In this document: one piece after another, positions 10,358 to 19,359 of the stretch
How positions within the stretch are numbered: the first letter of the stretch is position 1
Layout of the letters: each line of letters opens with the position of its first letter
Position numbers and translations under genes: made by a program
DNA from: Symbiodinium natans
Taxonomy: Eukaryota; Sar; Dinophyceae; Suessiales; Symbiodiniaceae
Length of the DNA stretch: 64,000 nucleotides
Assembly: GCA_905221605.1 (NCBI GenBank)
Contig: CAJNDS010000526.1
Location: 1 to 64,000 of the forward strand
Reading direction: 5' to 3'
The notes under the pieces: model-generated
The model's database searches: none
What the model saw: only the letters and a program-made list of their open reading frames with translations
Told to the model about the DNA's origin: nothing

Positions 10358-10458
10358 GGGATGTTCCCCCCTTGTAGTAACAGTCCGTAACAAGGATTAT
10401 AATAGGGGGTACAATAATCCCTATTGAGGACTGTTCATATAAGGGGAAAATGTACATA
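10358..10458. mobile_element. MITE-like element, family C copy 1
   Basis: The left arm GGATGTTCCCCCCTTGTAGT and the right arm (complement of ...TATAAGGGGAAAATGT) are inverted, with ACAGTCC and GGACTGT nested inside. A second copy lies at 21703-21815. Confidence 0.7.
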
Positions 10459-10612
10459 GCATAATGATAGTATACAGATTTATTATACACTACCATACTA
10501 ATATATTAATATACCAATATAACCATACAAGCATATCATATCATAAGAATAGAATAATGTAACAGTGATAATGTTAATGTAAGCTAAGCTACCCTGCCTG
10601 CTTAGTGTTCAG

Positions 10613-10762
10613 GTTAAGCGCAATGATGGCTTGGTCATCCGAGCAGCTCGTCGCCTCTTTCGGCAGATAGGCAAGGCCGCCAAGAAATACATGAGACCCA
10701 GCCTGCCAGCACTGAGACCTGTTTCTCTTCGCCGGCATGCGGAGGGGCTTCGTGGAACGTGA
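10613..10762 (+). CDS. kinesin motor exon after the P-loop
   Basis: GTTCAG acceptor, phase 0, matching the P-loop exon. It reads VKRNDGLVIRAARRLFRQI then GKAAKKYMRPSLPAL... and 49 codons run to TGA. DGLVIRAARRLFRQI fits the kinesin segment G-I/V-I-P-R-A-x-x-x-L-F-x-x-I. The stop may lie beyond an unrecognised donor. Confidence 0.7.
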   Translation, partial: VKRNDGLVIRAARRLFRQIGKAAKKYMRPSLPALRPVSLRRHAEGLRGT

Positions 10763-11029
10763 AACCCTGTGACCTGCGAGGTGACAGCGACGGAGGCTCG
10801 CGAATTTCAGCCTGCGCCTCAGATCACCAGCGGGCAGGATGAAGCTACATCATCCTGCACCACATCAGGCTGCAGTCGAGTTAATGCCATGCTAGGCCAT
10901 ATCCTCTTGGTGCACTTGGAGTCTAGATACATCGCGCCCACAAAAGCAGGGGGATCTGAAGGTCAGCAGCCTGGGTGGGTCGGTTTTCTGTCTTGAAGAC
11001 AGAGGTAGGTTTAATCGGGTGTTGCCGAG

Positions 11030-11269
11030 ATGGTGGTGTCCAAGCAAGTTTGGTCGTCATGTTTCATGTTCGGGGCACAGGACGCAGCGTCCTCCATAGT
11101 CCTGATCGGAGGTCCTGGAAGTGGGCCTGCAAGTGGGCTCCGCCATCACGGTTGTATGTTGCACGGAAGCGAGTTTCTTGGGAGCTTGCGACCGTTCTTG
11201 TTTGCCATGTCCTCTCTTGGTATCAACAAGAAGTCCGAGGCCTTCATGGTACGAAGACTCGAAAGTTAA
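11030..11269 (+). CDS. possible exon, unrecognised
   Basis: A 79-codon frame ending ...NKKSEAFMVRRLES with a stop, containing IVLIGGPGSGPASG, which mimics a loop but lacks the Walker lysine. It lies between kinesin exons and may be intronic chance. Confidence 0.3.
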   Translation: MVVSKQVWSSCFMFGAQDAASSIVLIGGPGSGPASGLRHHGCMLHGSEFLGSLRPFLFAMSSLGINKKSEAFMVRRLES

Positions 11270-11395
11270 TCCCTAAAGCCTAAACCCTAAAGGTTTGTAG
11301 TGGGGCGGGGGGAGGGGCACCTAACCTTACGCAAGAAGGGTTGTTCCCTGGCAGGCTCTGCAATCCCCAGGCCGGTCGCTATCTCGTCCGCCCCA

Positions 11396-11449
11396 AACCC
11401 TAAACCCTAAACCCTAAACCCTGAACCCTAAACCCTAAACCCCAAACGG
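11396..11449 (-). repeat. CCCTAAA array
   Basis: About eight units ending 20 bases before the next exon region. Confidence 0.92.
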
Positions 11450-11471
11450 ACTTTTCACATGTGACACACAG

Positions 11472-11585
11472 ACGACACGTGAGGCCATTTCTCACGCCTG
11501 TCCTGCGCTACCAGGTTGGAGCTTCCTTCGCTGAGATTTTCAATGCACCTGGCGCTGTCAACGAGCCGGGGCCTGGAACGAAAGG
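11472..11585 (+). CDS. kinesin motor exon (EIYN-like)
   Basis: ACACAG acceptor. The frame reads RHVRPFLTPVLRYQVGASFA then EIFNAPGAVNEPGPGTK. YQVGASFAEIFN corresponds to the kinesin strand V-x-V-S-F/Y-x-E-I-Y-N. The sequence then meets GTTTAG, the first unit of the adjoining telomere-like array, which would act as donor. Confidence 0.7.
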
Positions 11586-11657
11586 GTTTAGGGTTTAGGG
11601 TTTCGGGTTTAGGGTTTAGGGTTTGGGCTTAGGGCTTAGGGTTGAGGGTTTAGGGTT
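11586..11657 (+). repeat. TTTAGGG array abutting an exon
   Basis: About nine units (TTTAGGG, TTTCGGG, GCTTAGG). Its first GT can be the 5' splice site of the exon ending at 11585. Confidence 0.9.
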
Positions 11658-11659
11658 GC

Positions 11660-12230
11660 TACTTGGGTATCGTGTCATCGGTGAATTGGTTAGTTTATCT
11701 TATACTAGATTAGATGTATTATAATTATCCGTTTGTGTTTTGTTTATCTGATTTGTTTATTTGTATTGTCTTGTATTGTATTGTGTTGTATTGTCTTGTA
11801 TTGTATTGTTTTGTTATATAGTATTAGACGATCATATTTTCAAATCGTTATATGTTTCTTATGCTTGCATATTGCTATTTTTATGAATATGTGAGTATAC
11901 TGTTATATCATTATATATCTGCATTGTTCTTTTTAAATTGTTCGTATGCAACTATATTGTGAAACTATTCAAGTATAGTATATTGTTGTGTTTTTTGTTT
12001 GTATCATCTTTACTTTCAAGTAAACTGTCCATTTATTATTTTTTTTTTGGGGGGGGGGGGTAGGGGTTTAGGGTGAAGGGTTTGTAGCTCTTCTGGTAAG
12101 ATAGTTGACGAATTCGATAAACAGATGCCTATATATATATACATGTATATATTTATATTCACTACAGGACGGACAGGAAGAGATATGCGAAAGGGACCCG
12201 TGACTCGTGATGAGTTTTCCCTGCGTACCG
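11660..12230. other. AT-rich DNA with TTGTATTGTC minisatellite; no gene
   Basis: AT-rich intronic-looking DNA. A ten-base TTGTATTGTC-type minisatellite lies near 11765-11812, poly-T/poly-G at 12040-12060 and an AT microsatellite near 12130-12155. Confidence 0.7.
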
Positions 12231-12232
12231 CA

Positions 12233-12335
12233 CCTAAACCCTAAACCCTAAACCCTGACAGCATGCATAAGCCCTAATTAAACCCTAAACCCTAAACCCT
12301 AAACCCTAAACCCTAAACCCTAATTAAACCCTAAG
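12233..12335 (-). repeat. CCCTAAA array
   Basis: About 12 units interrupted by one unique insert. The last unit (CCCTAAG) supplies the AG acceptor of the next exon. Confidence 0.92.
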
Positions 12336-12394
12336 CCGAAAAATACAAAAGGTGCATCTGCGACCTGCTGAACCCCGACGCAGGGCATTTGCAG
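12336..12394 (+). CDS. kinesin motor exon (DLLNP)
   Basis: Starts after CTAAG and reads EKYKRCICDLLNPDAGHLQ. DLLNP...LQ is the conserved kinesin motif after EIYNE. It ends in phase 0 at CAG|GCTCCT, a GC donor, and joins in phase to the exon at 12894. Confidence 0.8.
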
Positions 12395-12443
12395 GCTCCT
12401 TTGCAAGGGGCTCTCATGGCTGGCAGCTTTCGGCTGCGTTTCC

Positions 12444-12626
12444 TTAGGGTTTAGTTAGGGTTTAGGGTTCAGGGTTCAGGGTTCAGGGTTCAGGGTTCAG
12501 GGTTCAGGGTTCAGGGTTCAGGGTTCAGGGTTCAGGGTTCAGGGTTCAGGGTTCAGGGTTTAGGGTTTAGGGTTTAGGGTTTAGGGTTTAGGGTTTAGGG
12601 TTTAGGGTTTAGGGTTTAGGGTTTAC
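12444..12626 (+). repeat. TTCAGGG block inside a TTTAGGG array
   Basis: About 14 consecutive GGTTCAG units (12460-12560) are followed by about ten perfect TTTAGGG units. The sharp switch between two homogeneous blocks indicates local expansion of a point variant. Confidence 0.93.
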
Positions 12627-12893
12627 GGCTGTGGCCCGGGTGGCCATGAAGGTCGGAAGCGCGTCATGTGAAATACAAGAGCCCTCGTTTTTTGCGAGAC
12701 AACAGCATTCACGAAGCAAGAGGGTTCGTAGCAAAGGGCTCCTCGGACCTCATGACAGTGTAGGAAGCAGCAAAACGACCATGGGCTAATTACCCTAAAT
12801 TCTAAACCCTCAACAGTACTAGAACCCTAAACCCTAAACCCCCAAACCCACCTAACCCGTACAAAACCTTAAACCCAAGAACCAAGTTGGCAG

Positions 12894-12950
12894 CAGCAGG
12901 TCCGTTTCAGCCAAAAGCACGGCTTCTTCATTAGCGATCTGGCAGCTCCG
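12894..12950 (+). CDS. kinesin motor exon (GFF segment)
   Basis: TTGGCAG acceptor, phase 0, 19 codons, donor CCG|GTCTTA. It reads QQVRFSQKHGFFISDLAAP, matching the kinesin L-Q-I-R-E-x-x-x-x-G-F-x-V-x-G-L segment and continuing the DLLNP...HLQ exon. Confidence 0.78.
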
Positions 12951-13029
12951 GTCTTAGGACTCTGGTTGCGTGGCGTCTCATGGCCAGTATGTGTATTTTT
13001 CCTCTGAGGATACGGGCACCCTTCTTGGA

Positions 13030-13045
13030 AAAAACCCATTTTTTT

Positions 13046-13078
<33 letters not shown>

Positions 13079-13158
13079 GCTTGTTTTTAAACCCTAAACC
13101 CTAACACCCCTCCCTCCCCCCCCCCCCAAAAAAAGGGCCAAAAGAATGTCCACCCTTC

Positions 13159-13191
<33 letters not shown>

Positions 13192-13192
13192 C
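13030..13192. repeat. poly-G/poly-C tracts with telomere-like units
   Basis: Three homopolymer blocks (G at 13059-13079, C near 13120, G at 13160-13191) alternate with a few CCCTAAA units. Such runs are prone to assembly error. Confidence 0.85.
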
Positions 13193-13443
13193 TGCTATTT
13201 TAAGGGGTTGTAGCATCTTGGGGGGTATTAGTGGGGTCATTACTGCTGCGAGCCAACCTGCTCTCCTTGCATCACATGTACTGCTGTCAGTACTTGATTA
13301 TTCGCAGTATTGTTCGTCGCAGCGCTAAAAGTTTTTAGTACTACCAGCATGGTTGGTAGTATTACTAGCATTCGTTTTGGGATTATTCGACTTTTGCTAG
13401 CATTCCCATCGGTTGATCCTTAAGGCGTGTTGCCAATTGTGAG

Positions 13444-13503
13444 GTGGCCGAGTGCCGGACATTGGCAGACGTTCGGGCCGTGCTGGAGGCATTTTGGCAC
13501 CTT
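13444..13503 (+). CDS. kinesin motor exon before switch I
   Basis: TGTGAG acceptor. Phase 0 for 20 codons: VAECRTLADVRAVLEAFWHL. A GC donor (CTT|GCGGGG) follows and joins in phase to the switch I exon. The pattern matches kinesin V-x-S-x-E-E-V-x-x-V-L-E. Without the donor the frame stays open to a TAG at 13531. Confidence 0.7.
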
Positions 13504-13739
13504 GCGGGGCTCCTCGCAGCATCCTCCCTGTAGCTGACTACCTCTTTTTGCCCAGTTTGGTTTTCCCAAAAAGGGGACCCTTTTTAATTACAATGCATGG
13601 CTACTAAGTCCCGGAATCGTCCGCGGCATCTCACAGCCAACATTCAGTATAGTAGCCGGCTAGACATGCATTGACACGCAAACCAGTCACTAGTCCAGTA
13701 GTCAGTCCTCACATGCATGATCCAATTGGGGCAAGAAAG

Positions 13740-13890
13740 CCCCTAAACCCTAAACCCGAAAGCCTAAACCCTAAACCCCAAACCCTAAACCCGAAAACCC
13801 TAAACCCTAAACCTCAAACCTCAAACCCTAAACCTCAAACCTCAAACCCTAAACCCTAAACCCTGACCCTAAACCCTAAACCCTAAACAA
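13740..13890 (-). repeat. CCCTAAA array with CTCAAAC variants
   Basis: About 20 units: CCCTAAA, CCCGAAA and CTCAAAC. It lies 25 bases upstream of the switch I exon. Confidence 0.92.
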
Positions 13891-13915
13891 GCCAATGGTC
13901 CAGGCTGGCTTGCAG

Positions 13916-13971
13916 AACCGTCGCGTCAATGCACATGCACTGAACCGAGAATCGTCTCGAACCCACGCTCT
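13916..13971 (+). CDS. kinesin switch I exon (SSRTH)
   Basis: TTGCAG acceptor, then NRRVNAHALNRESSRTHA. This is the kinesin switch I signature N-R-R-V-x-x-T-x-M-N-x-x-S-S-R-S-H with Thr for Ser. Ending at a GC donor (CT|GCCCGG) leaves two bases that form Leu with the first base of the next exon. Confidence 0.85.
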
Positions 13972-14034
13972 GCCCGGGACCGAGACATTGCGCGCGGGGA
14001 ATCAGTCGGGTTTTTAGGGTTTAGAGTTTAGAGA

Positions 14035-14595
14035 TTAGGGTGGCCTTGCAGAGGTACAGCGGGTTCGGAAACGGAACCGCATGGCACCGTCTTTTTTTTT
14101 TATTTGGTGGGGGGGGGGGGGCAGGGCAAGGCTCAAACTTTTGACTGGGCATAGGTTCGGTGACATCATGGGCCTTTCGGCTTTGTAGGGTTGTGGTTTC
14201 GGATCGTGGCAAAGGCGATCATGCATTGGGGGCCTTGCACTCACTGATTACATGGACTGGGGCCTCGCACAGATTGCCAGGAGCACGGATGACTGGAGAA
14301 GGGGGGGGGGGCGCTCCGGTTTGATCTCGTCACTATTTGCAGGTAACCAGCTGCCCCACATGCTCCACATATATGGTTGCGGGCCCCGGGGCCCTCGGCA
14401 TCCCCCCCCCCCCCCCTCGTGGTGTGGTTGGGTGTTGGGTTTAGAGCTCGGGGTTTGAGAGTTTCAGAGCTTAGGGGTTTCTAGGGTTTCGGCCTTAGGG
14501 TTATGTAGGGGTTTACTGTTGGGGTTTGGGGCTTAGGGTTTTAGGGTTAGGGCTTAGGGTTTTAGGGTTCTAGTGTTTCTACTTTCATTCCTGTC
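14035..14595. other. intron-like stretch: poly-G/C tracts and degenerate TTTAGGG units
   Basis: Contains poly-T/poly-G at 14093-14121, poly-C at 14402-14416 and a degenerate array at 14430-14580. Short frames (14252-14458) read into low complexity, so no gene is called. Confidence 0.6.
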
Positions 14596-14597
14596 AG

Positions 14598-14658
14598 GTT
14601 CACCTTGCACATCGACTCGGAGCAGCAGGCACAAGTTGCGTCGGTGGTCTTGCACTGT
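14598..14658 (+). CDS. kinesin motor exon after switch I
   Basis: CTGTCAG acceptor. The first base completes the Leu codon of the previous exon, giving ...SSRTHAL-FTLHIDSEQQAQ, the expected kinesin strand after switch I. It then reads VASVVLHC to a TAG. A donor before the stop is expected (CACT|GTTAGC is possible), and switch II should follow. Confidence 0.75.
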
Positions 14659-14660
14659 TA

Positions 14661-14697
14661 GCCTAAACCCTAAACCCTAAACCCTAAGCCCTAACAA
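14661..14697 (-). repeat. short CCCTAAA array
   Basis: Five units between the exons ending near 14658 and starting at 14703. Confidence 0.9.
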
Positions 14698-14702
14698 CTA
14701 AG

Positions 14703-14762
14703 GGGACATTGCTCCGACCGGGACTCGTGCATACGGTGGTCGAGCAAGTCGGATCCCGCAAG
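14703..14762 (+). CDS. exon with canonical donor, unrecognised
   Basis: CTAAG acceptor, 20 codons GTLLRPGLVHTVVEQVGSRK, donor AAG|GTAAGA. It does not resemble kinesin switch II, so the gene membership is unclear. Confidence 0.55.
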
Positions 14763-14827
14763 GTAAGAAGTCTCCAAGGGGTGCATGCGGGGCATATCCC
14801 AACACCAGATGCCCCCGCAGACATCCC

Positions 14828-14930
14828 GGGGTTTACGAAAAAAGGGGACCCCCAATATAGAGCCCCAAATAGCAGGATTCCCTTATAATCAGACCCCAAT
14901 AAGGTGCCCCTACCTTCGGAGACCCCCCAT
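14828..14930. mobile_element. MITE-like element, family A
   Basis: GGGGTTTACGAAAAAAGGGG at the left, TACCTTCGGAGACCCCCCAT at the right, with the family signature CCCCAATAAGGTGCCCC inside. Confidence 0.75.
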
Positions 14931-15069
14931 CTTACGATTGATGCTAAGATGTGTCTGTACCCGTCTGAGCCTCTTCGCTGCTCAAGGAGTTAGGGGGAGT
15001 CTTCACAAGAGGGCACTTGACCCAGGGAAGTCTGCCTTATTTTCCAAAGGCTGCTGGCCCTGCTGGCCA

Positions 15070-15315
15070 ATGGCGGCGAAGCTGGACTTTAAAATCGCCT
15101 TACCGGGCGAGATACGGCTTCTCACGAAGACCGCGGAGACGTGTGCCAGTTACAGCGACTTCGGCGCGACAACGGGAGACGCGGGAGACGTTGAAGTTCC
15201 CGGCCACAAGTGTGCCGACAATCAGATGCTTTCGAGGCGCTCGAAGGTACGCAGGCAGCAGCTGGCCCAGGTCGAGAGCTTTTTGCAGCCTGGCCTCAAT
15301 ATTTGTCTTCTCTGA
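15070..15315 (+). CDS. open frame MAAKLDF..., unrecognised
   Basis: From an ATG, 81 codons: AAKLDFKIALPGEIRLLTKT, then an acidic stretch and a basic RRSKVRRQQLAQ. A TCGAAG|GTACGC donor lies inside. KLDF...LTKT vaguely recalls a kinesin switch II region but lacks DLAGSE, so it is not called kinesin. Confidence 0.35.
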   Translation: MAAKLDFKIALPGEIRLLTKTAETCASYSDFGATTGDAGDVEVPGHKCADNQMLSRRSKVRRQQLAQVESFLQPGLNICLL

Positions 15316-15606
15316 ATGTTGTTTTTTCGTCTGACTATAATATGCAGTATGACTGATAAGATAACTCTGAGTAATCTCAGTGATGTCTTCGACAATGCTA
15401 AGTATGACGAACTCCACGAAAGCGGCAGCTTGTCAGAAAGTCCCCTCGAGGCGGACCAACGGCTACTGCGACCTGCGAACAATGCGAGCCAAACCAGGCC
15501 ATCCGTTCTCGAGTGGTGTATGTGTATGCATTTGTGGCATTTCCCGCAAAACCCCAAAGCGGTGATGTATTCTCGGCCTCATTGGCACATGCGCACCTCA
15601 GTCTGA
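15316..15606 (+). CDS. open frame, doubtful
   Basis: A 96-codon frame. Overlapping frames on both strands are also open, so I cannot choose one. Possibly one exon with an internal splice. Confidence 0.2.
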   Translation: MLFFRLTIICSMTDKITLSNLSDVFDNAKYDELHESGSLSESPLEADQRLLRPANNASQTRPSVLEWCMCMHLWHFPQNPKAVMYSRPHWHMRTSV

Positions 15607-15675
15607 AAGCAACAAGCTGTATTTCGGAGTCGGCATTTCGCTTTCTGGTTTCAGTTAGCCGATATGGCCTGAATC

Positions 15676-15912
15676 GTGTGCGATGTGTATCTAATTTGTG
15701 GTACTTATGGCTTTGACACGCGCCAGCACTTCGGGTACAAGTTGTACTTGAAGCACTCTGTATTAGAAGAACCTACGCGGAAGAAATGGGCTCTATTACC
15801 TTTCATTCTCAATGGCGATCCGCTTTCTTCATTAAGGGACCTATTCGAGCTCGCGTTAGATTTCGACCATAATCAGCCTATGCTACAGGCATTCCAAACA
15901 TCGTTTCCGTGA
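15676..15912 (+). CDS. likely coding frame, unrecognised
   Basis: Reads GTYGFDTRQHFGYKLYLKH then a Leu-rich acidic segment (LRDLFELALDFDHN) to a TGA. The composition is protein-like but no family is recognised. Confidence 0.4.
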   Translation: MCDVYLICGTYGFDTRQHFGYKLYLKHSVLEEPTRKKWALLPFILNGDPLSSLRDLFELALDFDHNQPMLQAFQTSFP

Positions 15913-15919
15913 TCAGATT

Positions 15920-17130
15920 GAGACTCTCTATAAATATGTTGGCTCAGTATCAAGGGCTTGAGAATAGAGTTCAATCTCGAGAATAGGGTTTTTCTAGTTC
16001 AGGTGACTGAAGTGTCAAGCGAGTACAATACTAGGGGTGTCTTCGTGTCAACAAGACTCAGCCAGTCAATTGACTTGGGTCACAACTCGGGGGCTTAAAC
16101 TACCCTACGGGTTCCTGTATTGTCCGTGTTTTTAATGGATTTGATGGTTGTACCTAGGTTTAGCCACGTTTACCTGCCTCAAAACCAATCTAAAAGACTA
16201 CGGTTTTTGTCTGGATGATGCAAAAAACCACTGTTCTGGCATGAAAAACATTCCGCGTTTTTGGAATGCTGGTTTTGCTGATTGTCACACACCTTCCACG
16301 CTTTCGTGGAAAATCGCGTTTTCAGGAAAACCTCCGATTTTATGCTTTTTTCGTATTTCTTCTTCTGGAGGTCTTGGAACAGGTCATGTCATGAAGGGTT
16401 CAGACATGTAGTGTTTTAGGTTTGGGCTCAGGGCTTGTCATGGTAAAGTGGCTGGTTTGAGCTGGACTGCTTTGGGCTTGCAGCTTCAGGATGTGGGTTC
16501 AGGACTTGCAGTGGTGCAGAGATTCCGAGATTCGGCCTCAAACCTAGACCCCAAACCCGAAACGTCTATCCCCCATCTCCGACAGCAAGCCCTTTCTACC
16601 ATTTTCTACCCAGGAAGCTCGGGCTTGGGATTCAGGGCCGCTGCAACCCACCCTAAGACAGGAAAGCCGCCTCAACCCTCAAGGGTTTGGGGTTTCAGGC
16701 TCGTCAGGGTGAGGAAGGCTTCATATGGGGCTTCGCCGGACATCGCAACTGACACAGATGTCTCGGCAAGCTTTAAACCCGAAACACTAAACCGTGGTCG
16801 TCTTGGCCGCTTCTACTTTCTGCATGTCGGGGTTGCCGCTTGTGGTTGTCGGCTTCTGTGTCGCTGGCACTTCAGGTTTGGAGCTTAGGGGTTTGGGCTC
16901 AACGTCGGGCCCTGGGTTTTGGGGTTTCGGGTTGAAGGCTGTCCGAGCCGGCTGTGACTTGCTCCAAGGCGTCAACCCGCAACCGCAACCCGACACCCAG
17001 AACCCTGAACCTTGGGTTTAGGGCTGAGGCTTTGTGAAGTTTCGAGAACGCCAAAACCTGGAAACGAAGCAGAAACCCCCGAAACCCAAAGCCACCGAAA
17101 CCTTGTCGGGCTGTGAGGTTTTGGAAGCGG
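15920..17130. other. no confident gene; degenerate GGGTTT-rich DNA
   Basis: From 16400 on the sequence is thick with eroded GGGTTT/AAACCC units in both orientations. Open frames (16448-16888, 16794-17021) read through them. It is probably an old, decayed array region. Confidence 0.5.
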
Positions 17131-17149
17131 GTTGGCCAGGAACGTAATC

Positions 17150-17245
17150 ACACCCCCCCCCCCCCCTCCACCAGCCCCCACCCCCTCCCCAACAACCCCT
17201 GCCCCCCCCCCCCCCACCACCAATCCCTCTCCCCCCCCCACCCCC
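17150..17245. repeat. C-rich low-complexity tract
   Basis: About 95 bases, mostly C with A and T interruptions (CCACC, CCAACC). Frames across it are Pro-rich artefacts. Confidence 0.9.
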
Positions 17246-17741
17246 AACCAAGACAACAACACACAACACAAGCGTGGTTTTCGCTGGACAGAAAAGGCGC
17301 CTGTCGGCTTAAACTAGTTCCCTCAACCCGAAACCAGGTGATTACGGATTTGAGGGTCGGCTTTGTGGCGTTCTGGGATCTGCAGGCTATGGAGTTGATG
17401 GGCCTCTGAACATCGAGAGTTTGAATCTCGTTTCAGTACGAGGTGAGCAGATATGCATACGCTCACCGGTCAAGTTTCGAGGGCTGATGCAGAGCTGGCA
17501 CAGGCTGGTTGCCCTTCCGCGAGAAGCTGAGTCCCCTACACCTCGCAGTTCTGAAGGGCAAGGTGCTCCGGGCAGCTGCCCTCTGAAGCCTAAGCTTGTG
17601 TTGGGAGGAAGAGGCTTTCCAAGGCTGCTACTGTAGGTCCCGATGTAGGTAGCAAAGATTAACCTGGAGAATCCGTGTGACTCTAGAAGAACCCTTATAG
17701 CATGTTGTAGCTACAGAAGATCACTTATCTGTTGGGTGCAG

Positions 17742-17829
17742 TTGCCCTGGACAGGTAGACATGGTCAGGCTGCTCTTGGCTTCAGGCGCGGATCCGAATC
17801 AGCGCACGTCGCGTGGCCTGGCAGAGTTC
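17742..17829 (+). CDS. ankyrin repeat exon
   Basis: GGTGCAG acceptor, then CPGQVDMVRLLLASGADPNQ. VDMVRLLLASGADPN is the second helix and beta-turn of an ankyrin repeat. Ankyrin repeats are protein-binding scaffolds, so no specific role can be inferred. Confidence 0.75.
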
Positions 17830-17957
17830 AGCTTAAGCCCCAGGCAGAGCCCGTGGCCTCCACGGTAGACCCTGGTAGCTACTGGTACTACGAGTCAGAA
17901 ATCTTCCCAAGATGCGGGTTAGGCAAATTCGTCGATCATGCTGCCCTACAAAAATTC

Positions 17958-18134
17958 TGTGAGTGTCGAGGTGGCCGGACGGCTTTGCGGCTTGCGGAAT
18001 GCCTCCGGCACCCACTGCGCGAGGCAGGTGGGGTACTTGTCCTGCAGCTGCATGATGCGCTGCTGCCCAAGGATAGGTTTGGTACACAGATTGAATCCAA
18101 TTGGGTACATGGAACGGTCTGTAGCACTGGTTAA
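17958..18134 (+). CDS. possible ankyrin-like exon
   Basis: CECRGGRTALRLAECLRHP resembles a repeat start (G-R-T-A-L-x-L-A). It continues LREAGGVLVLQLHDALLPKD to a stop at 18134. It lies on the same strand just after the ankyrin exon at 17742. Confidence 0.45.
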   Translation, partial: CECRGGRTALRLAECLRHPLREAGGVLVLQLHDALLPKDRFGTQIESNWVHGTVCSTG

Positions 18135-18244
18135 ACCGTCCAAAGAGCTTTCCACAGGTTTCAGCAGTTCGCACGCTTTCGGTTGAGGCAGAGGACGCCG
18201 GACGTCACTTTCTCTACAAAGAACAGCTTCGCGCGCTGTAAAGC

Positions 18245-18339
18245 TACACCCCTCCATATACTATAAATACAACCATACTGGGGGGCATTTTGGGGGGCAA
18301 GGGGGGGGGGGGGGGTTAGTACTAGGGGGAGGGGATTAC
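18245..18339. mobile_element. inverted-repeat element, family D copy
   Basis: The left end ACACCCCTCCATATACTATA and right end TACTAGGGGGAGGGGATTAC are imperfect complements around a poly-G core. A solo end-like fragment lies near 18570-18600. Confidence 0.5.
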
Positions 18340-18756
18340 CCTCAAACAGTTGCAGAGTGAGATCACCGTGCTCCGTCCGCTTTGTAGCATTTGGAAGTCC
18401 CAGATCGGAGATGGGGGGGCTCCTAGAGGAGCACTACAGGGCGAATTGCAGCAAAGGGCTCAAAAATTGAGCCTGGTTTGTTTCACGGGGCCTCATACAA
18501 TGAACAAGTTGGCTGTACGTTAAAGCCTATAAGCTACTAAGATCCAAGACCGTGACACGCACTTCAGGGGTATTTAATATATTAGGGGGAGGGGACTATA
18601 CGGGGTGTGCGGAAGCCGGGGACTGGAGTTGGAGGGGTGGGATTGGTCTTCCAAGGTCTAAGAATTTAATATGTAGGCTGTATGCGTTTCAAGAAGTTTC
18701 AAAGTCTATGGCAGGACAATTCAACAACCTCCTGAGTTAAATTCCCTCGGAAGGCG

Positions 18757-18957
18757 ATGAAAGAAGTTCTGAGCTGCCAGGGCAGGGTACTCAACGTGCG
18801 CCAAGCGTTGGGTGTGATGCTCACAGCCGATGATGGCTGGGCTCCAGAGCACCACGAGGCCATTGTTTGCACAGAATCCGCTGACTTTTCAGATGCATTG
18901 TGCTCGGGAGTTGAGCCAGAGAGATGCTGCGGAGTCAGCACGACGATCAGGTTTTAA
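18757..18957 (+). CDS. open frame, doubtful
   Basis: Contains VLNVRQALGVMLTADDGWA and an acidic tail. An antisense frame is also open; no family. Confidence 0.25.
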   Translation: MKEVLSCQGRVLNVRQALGVMLTADDGWAPEHHEAIVCTESADFSDALCSGVEPERCCGVSTTIRF

Positions 18958-19094
18958 CAATCTTAACTGCAGAAGTAAGGTCCTGCGTCGAAATTGCAGA
19001 CCCAATGCAGCTACTCGACTTGAGCCATGCAAAGACCGTGACTTACGCAATGGTGGCCTAGCTTTCGTGATGTCAACGGTTCTTCTGCTCATTT

Positions 19095-19240
19095 ATGCTG
19101 GCATGTCCTGAAACGGAGGGGACTCTGTGGCTGGAAACGGTTGCGCTTCACTTGGCAGATCCGAATTCCAAGCCGGAAGGGCATTGGCCACTGCAGCTTC
19201 AATGTGCATTGGCATCCCGACACCTTGATGCATTTTCAGG
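19095..19240 (+). CDS. possible ankyrin-like exon
   Basis: The frame contains ADPNSKPEGHWPLQLQCALA then SRHLDAF. ADPN, a G-x-x-P-L core and RHLD fit ankyrin spacing. It ends at TTTTCAG|GAGACC (border uncertain). A short GT microsatellite follows at 19277-19296. Confidence 0.5.
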
Positions 19241-19359
19241 AGACCGCATGACCTGCCACAGCAAGCGTGTGTGCAGGTGTGTGTGTGTGTGTGTGTACTT
19301 AGTGACTAGCGCCCCGGGCTGCTTACATTCTCACCATGCAGGCAAGAGCATGTAGGAAT

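Noticed and set aside
15070-15315. KLDFKIALPGEIRLLTKT as kinesin switch II
   Set aside because: The DLAGSE core is missing and the flanks do not match; kept only as an unrecognised frame.
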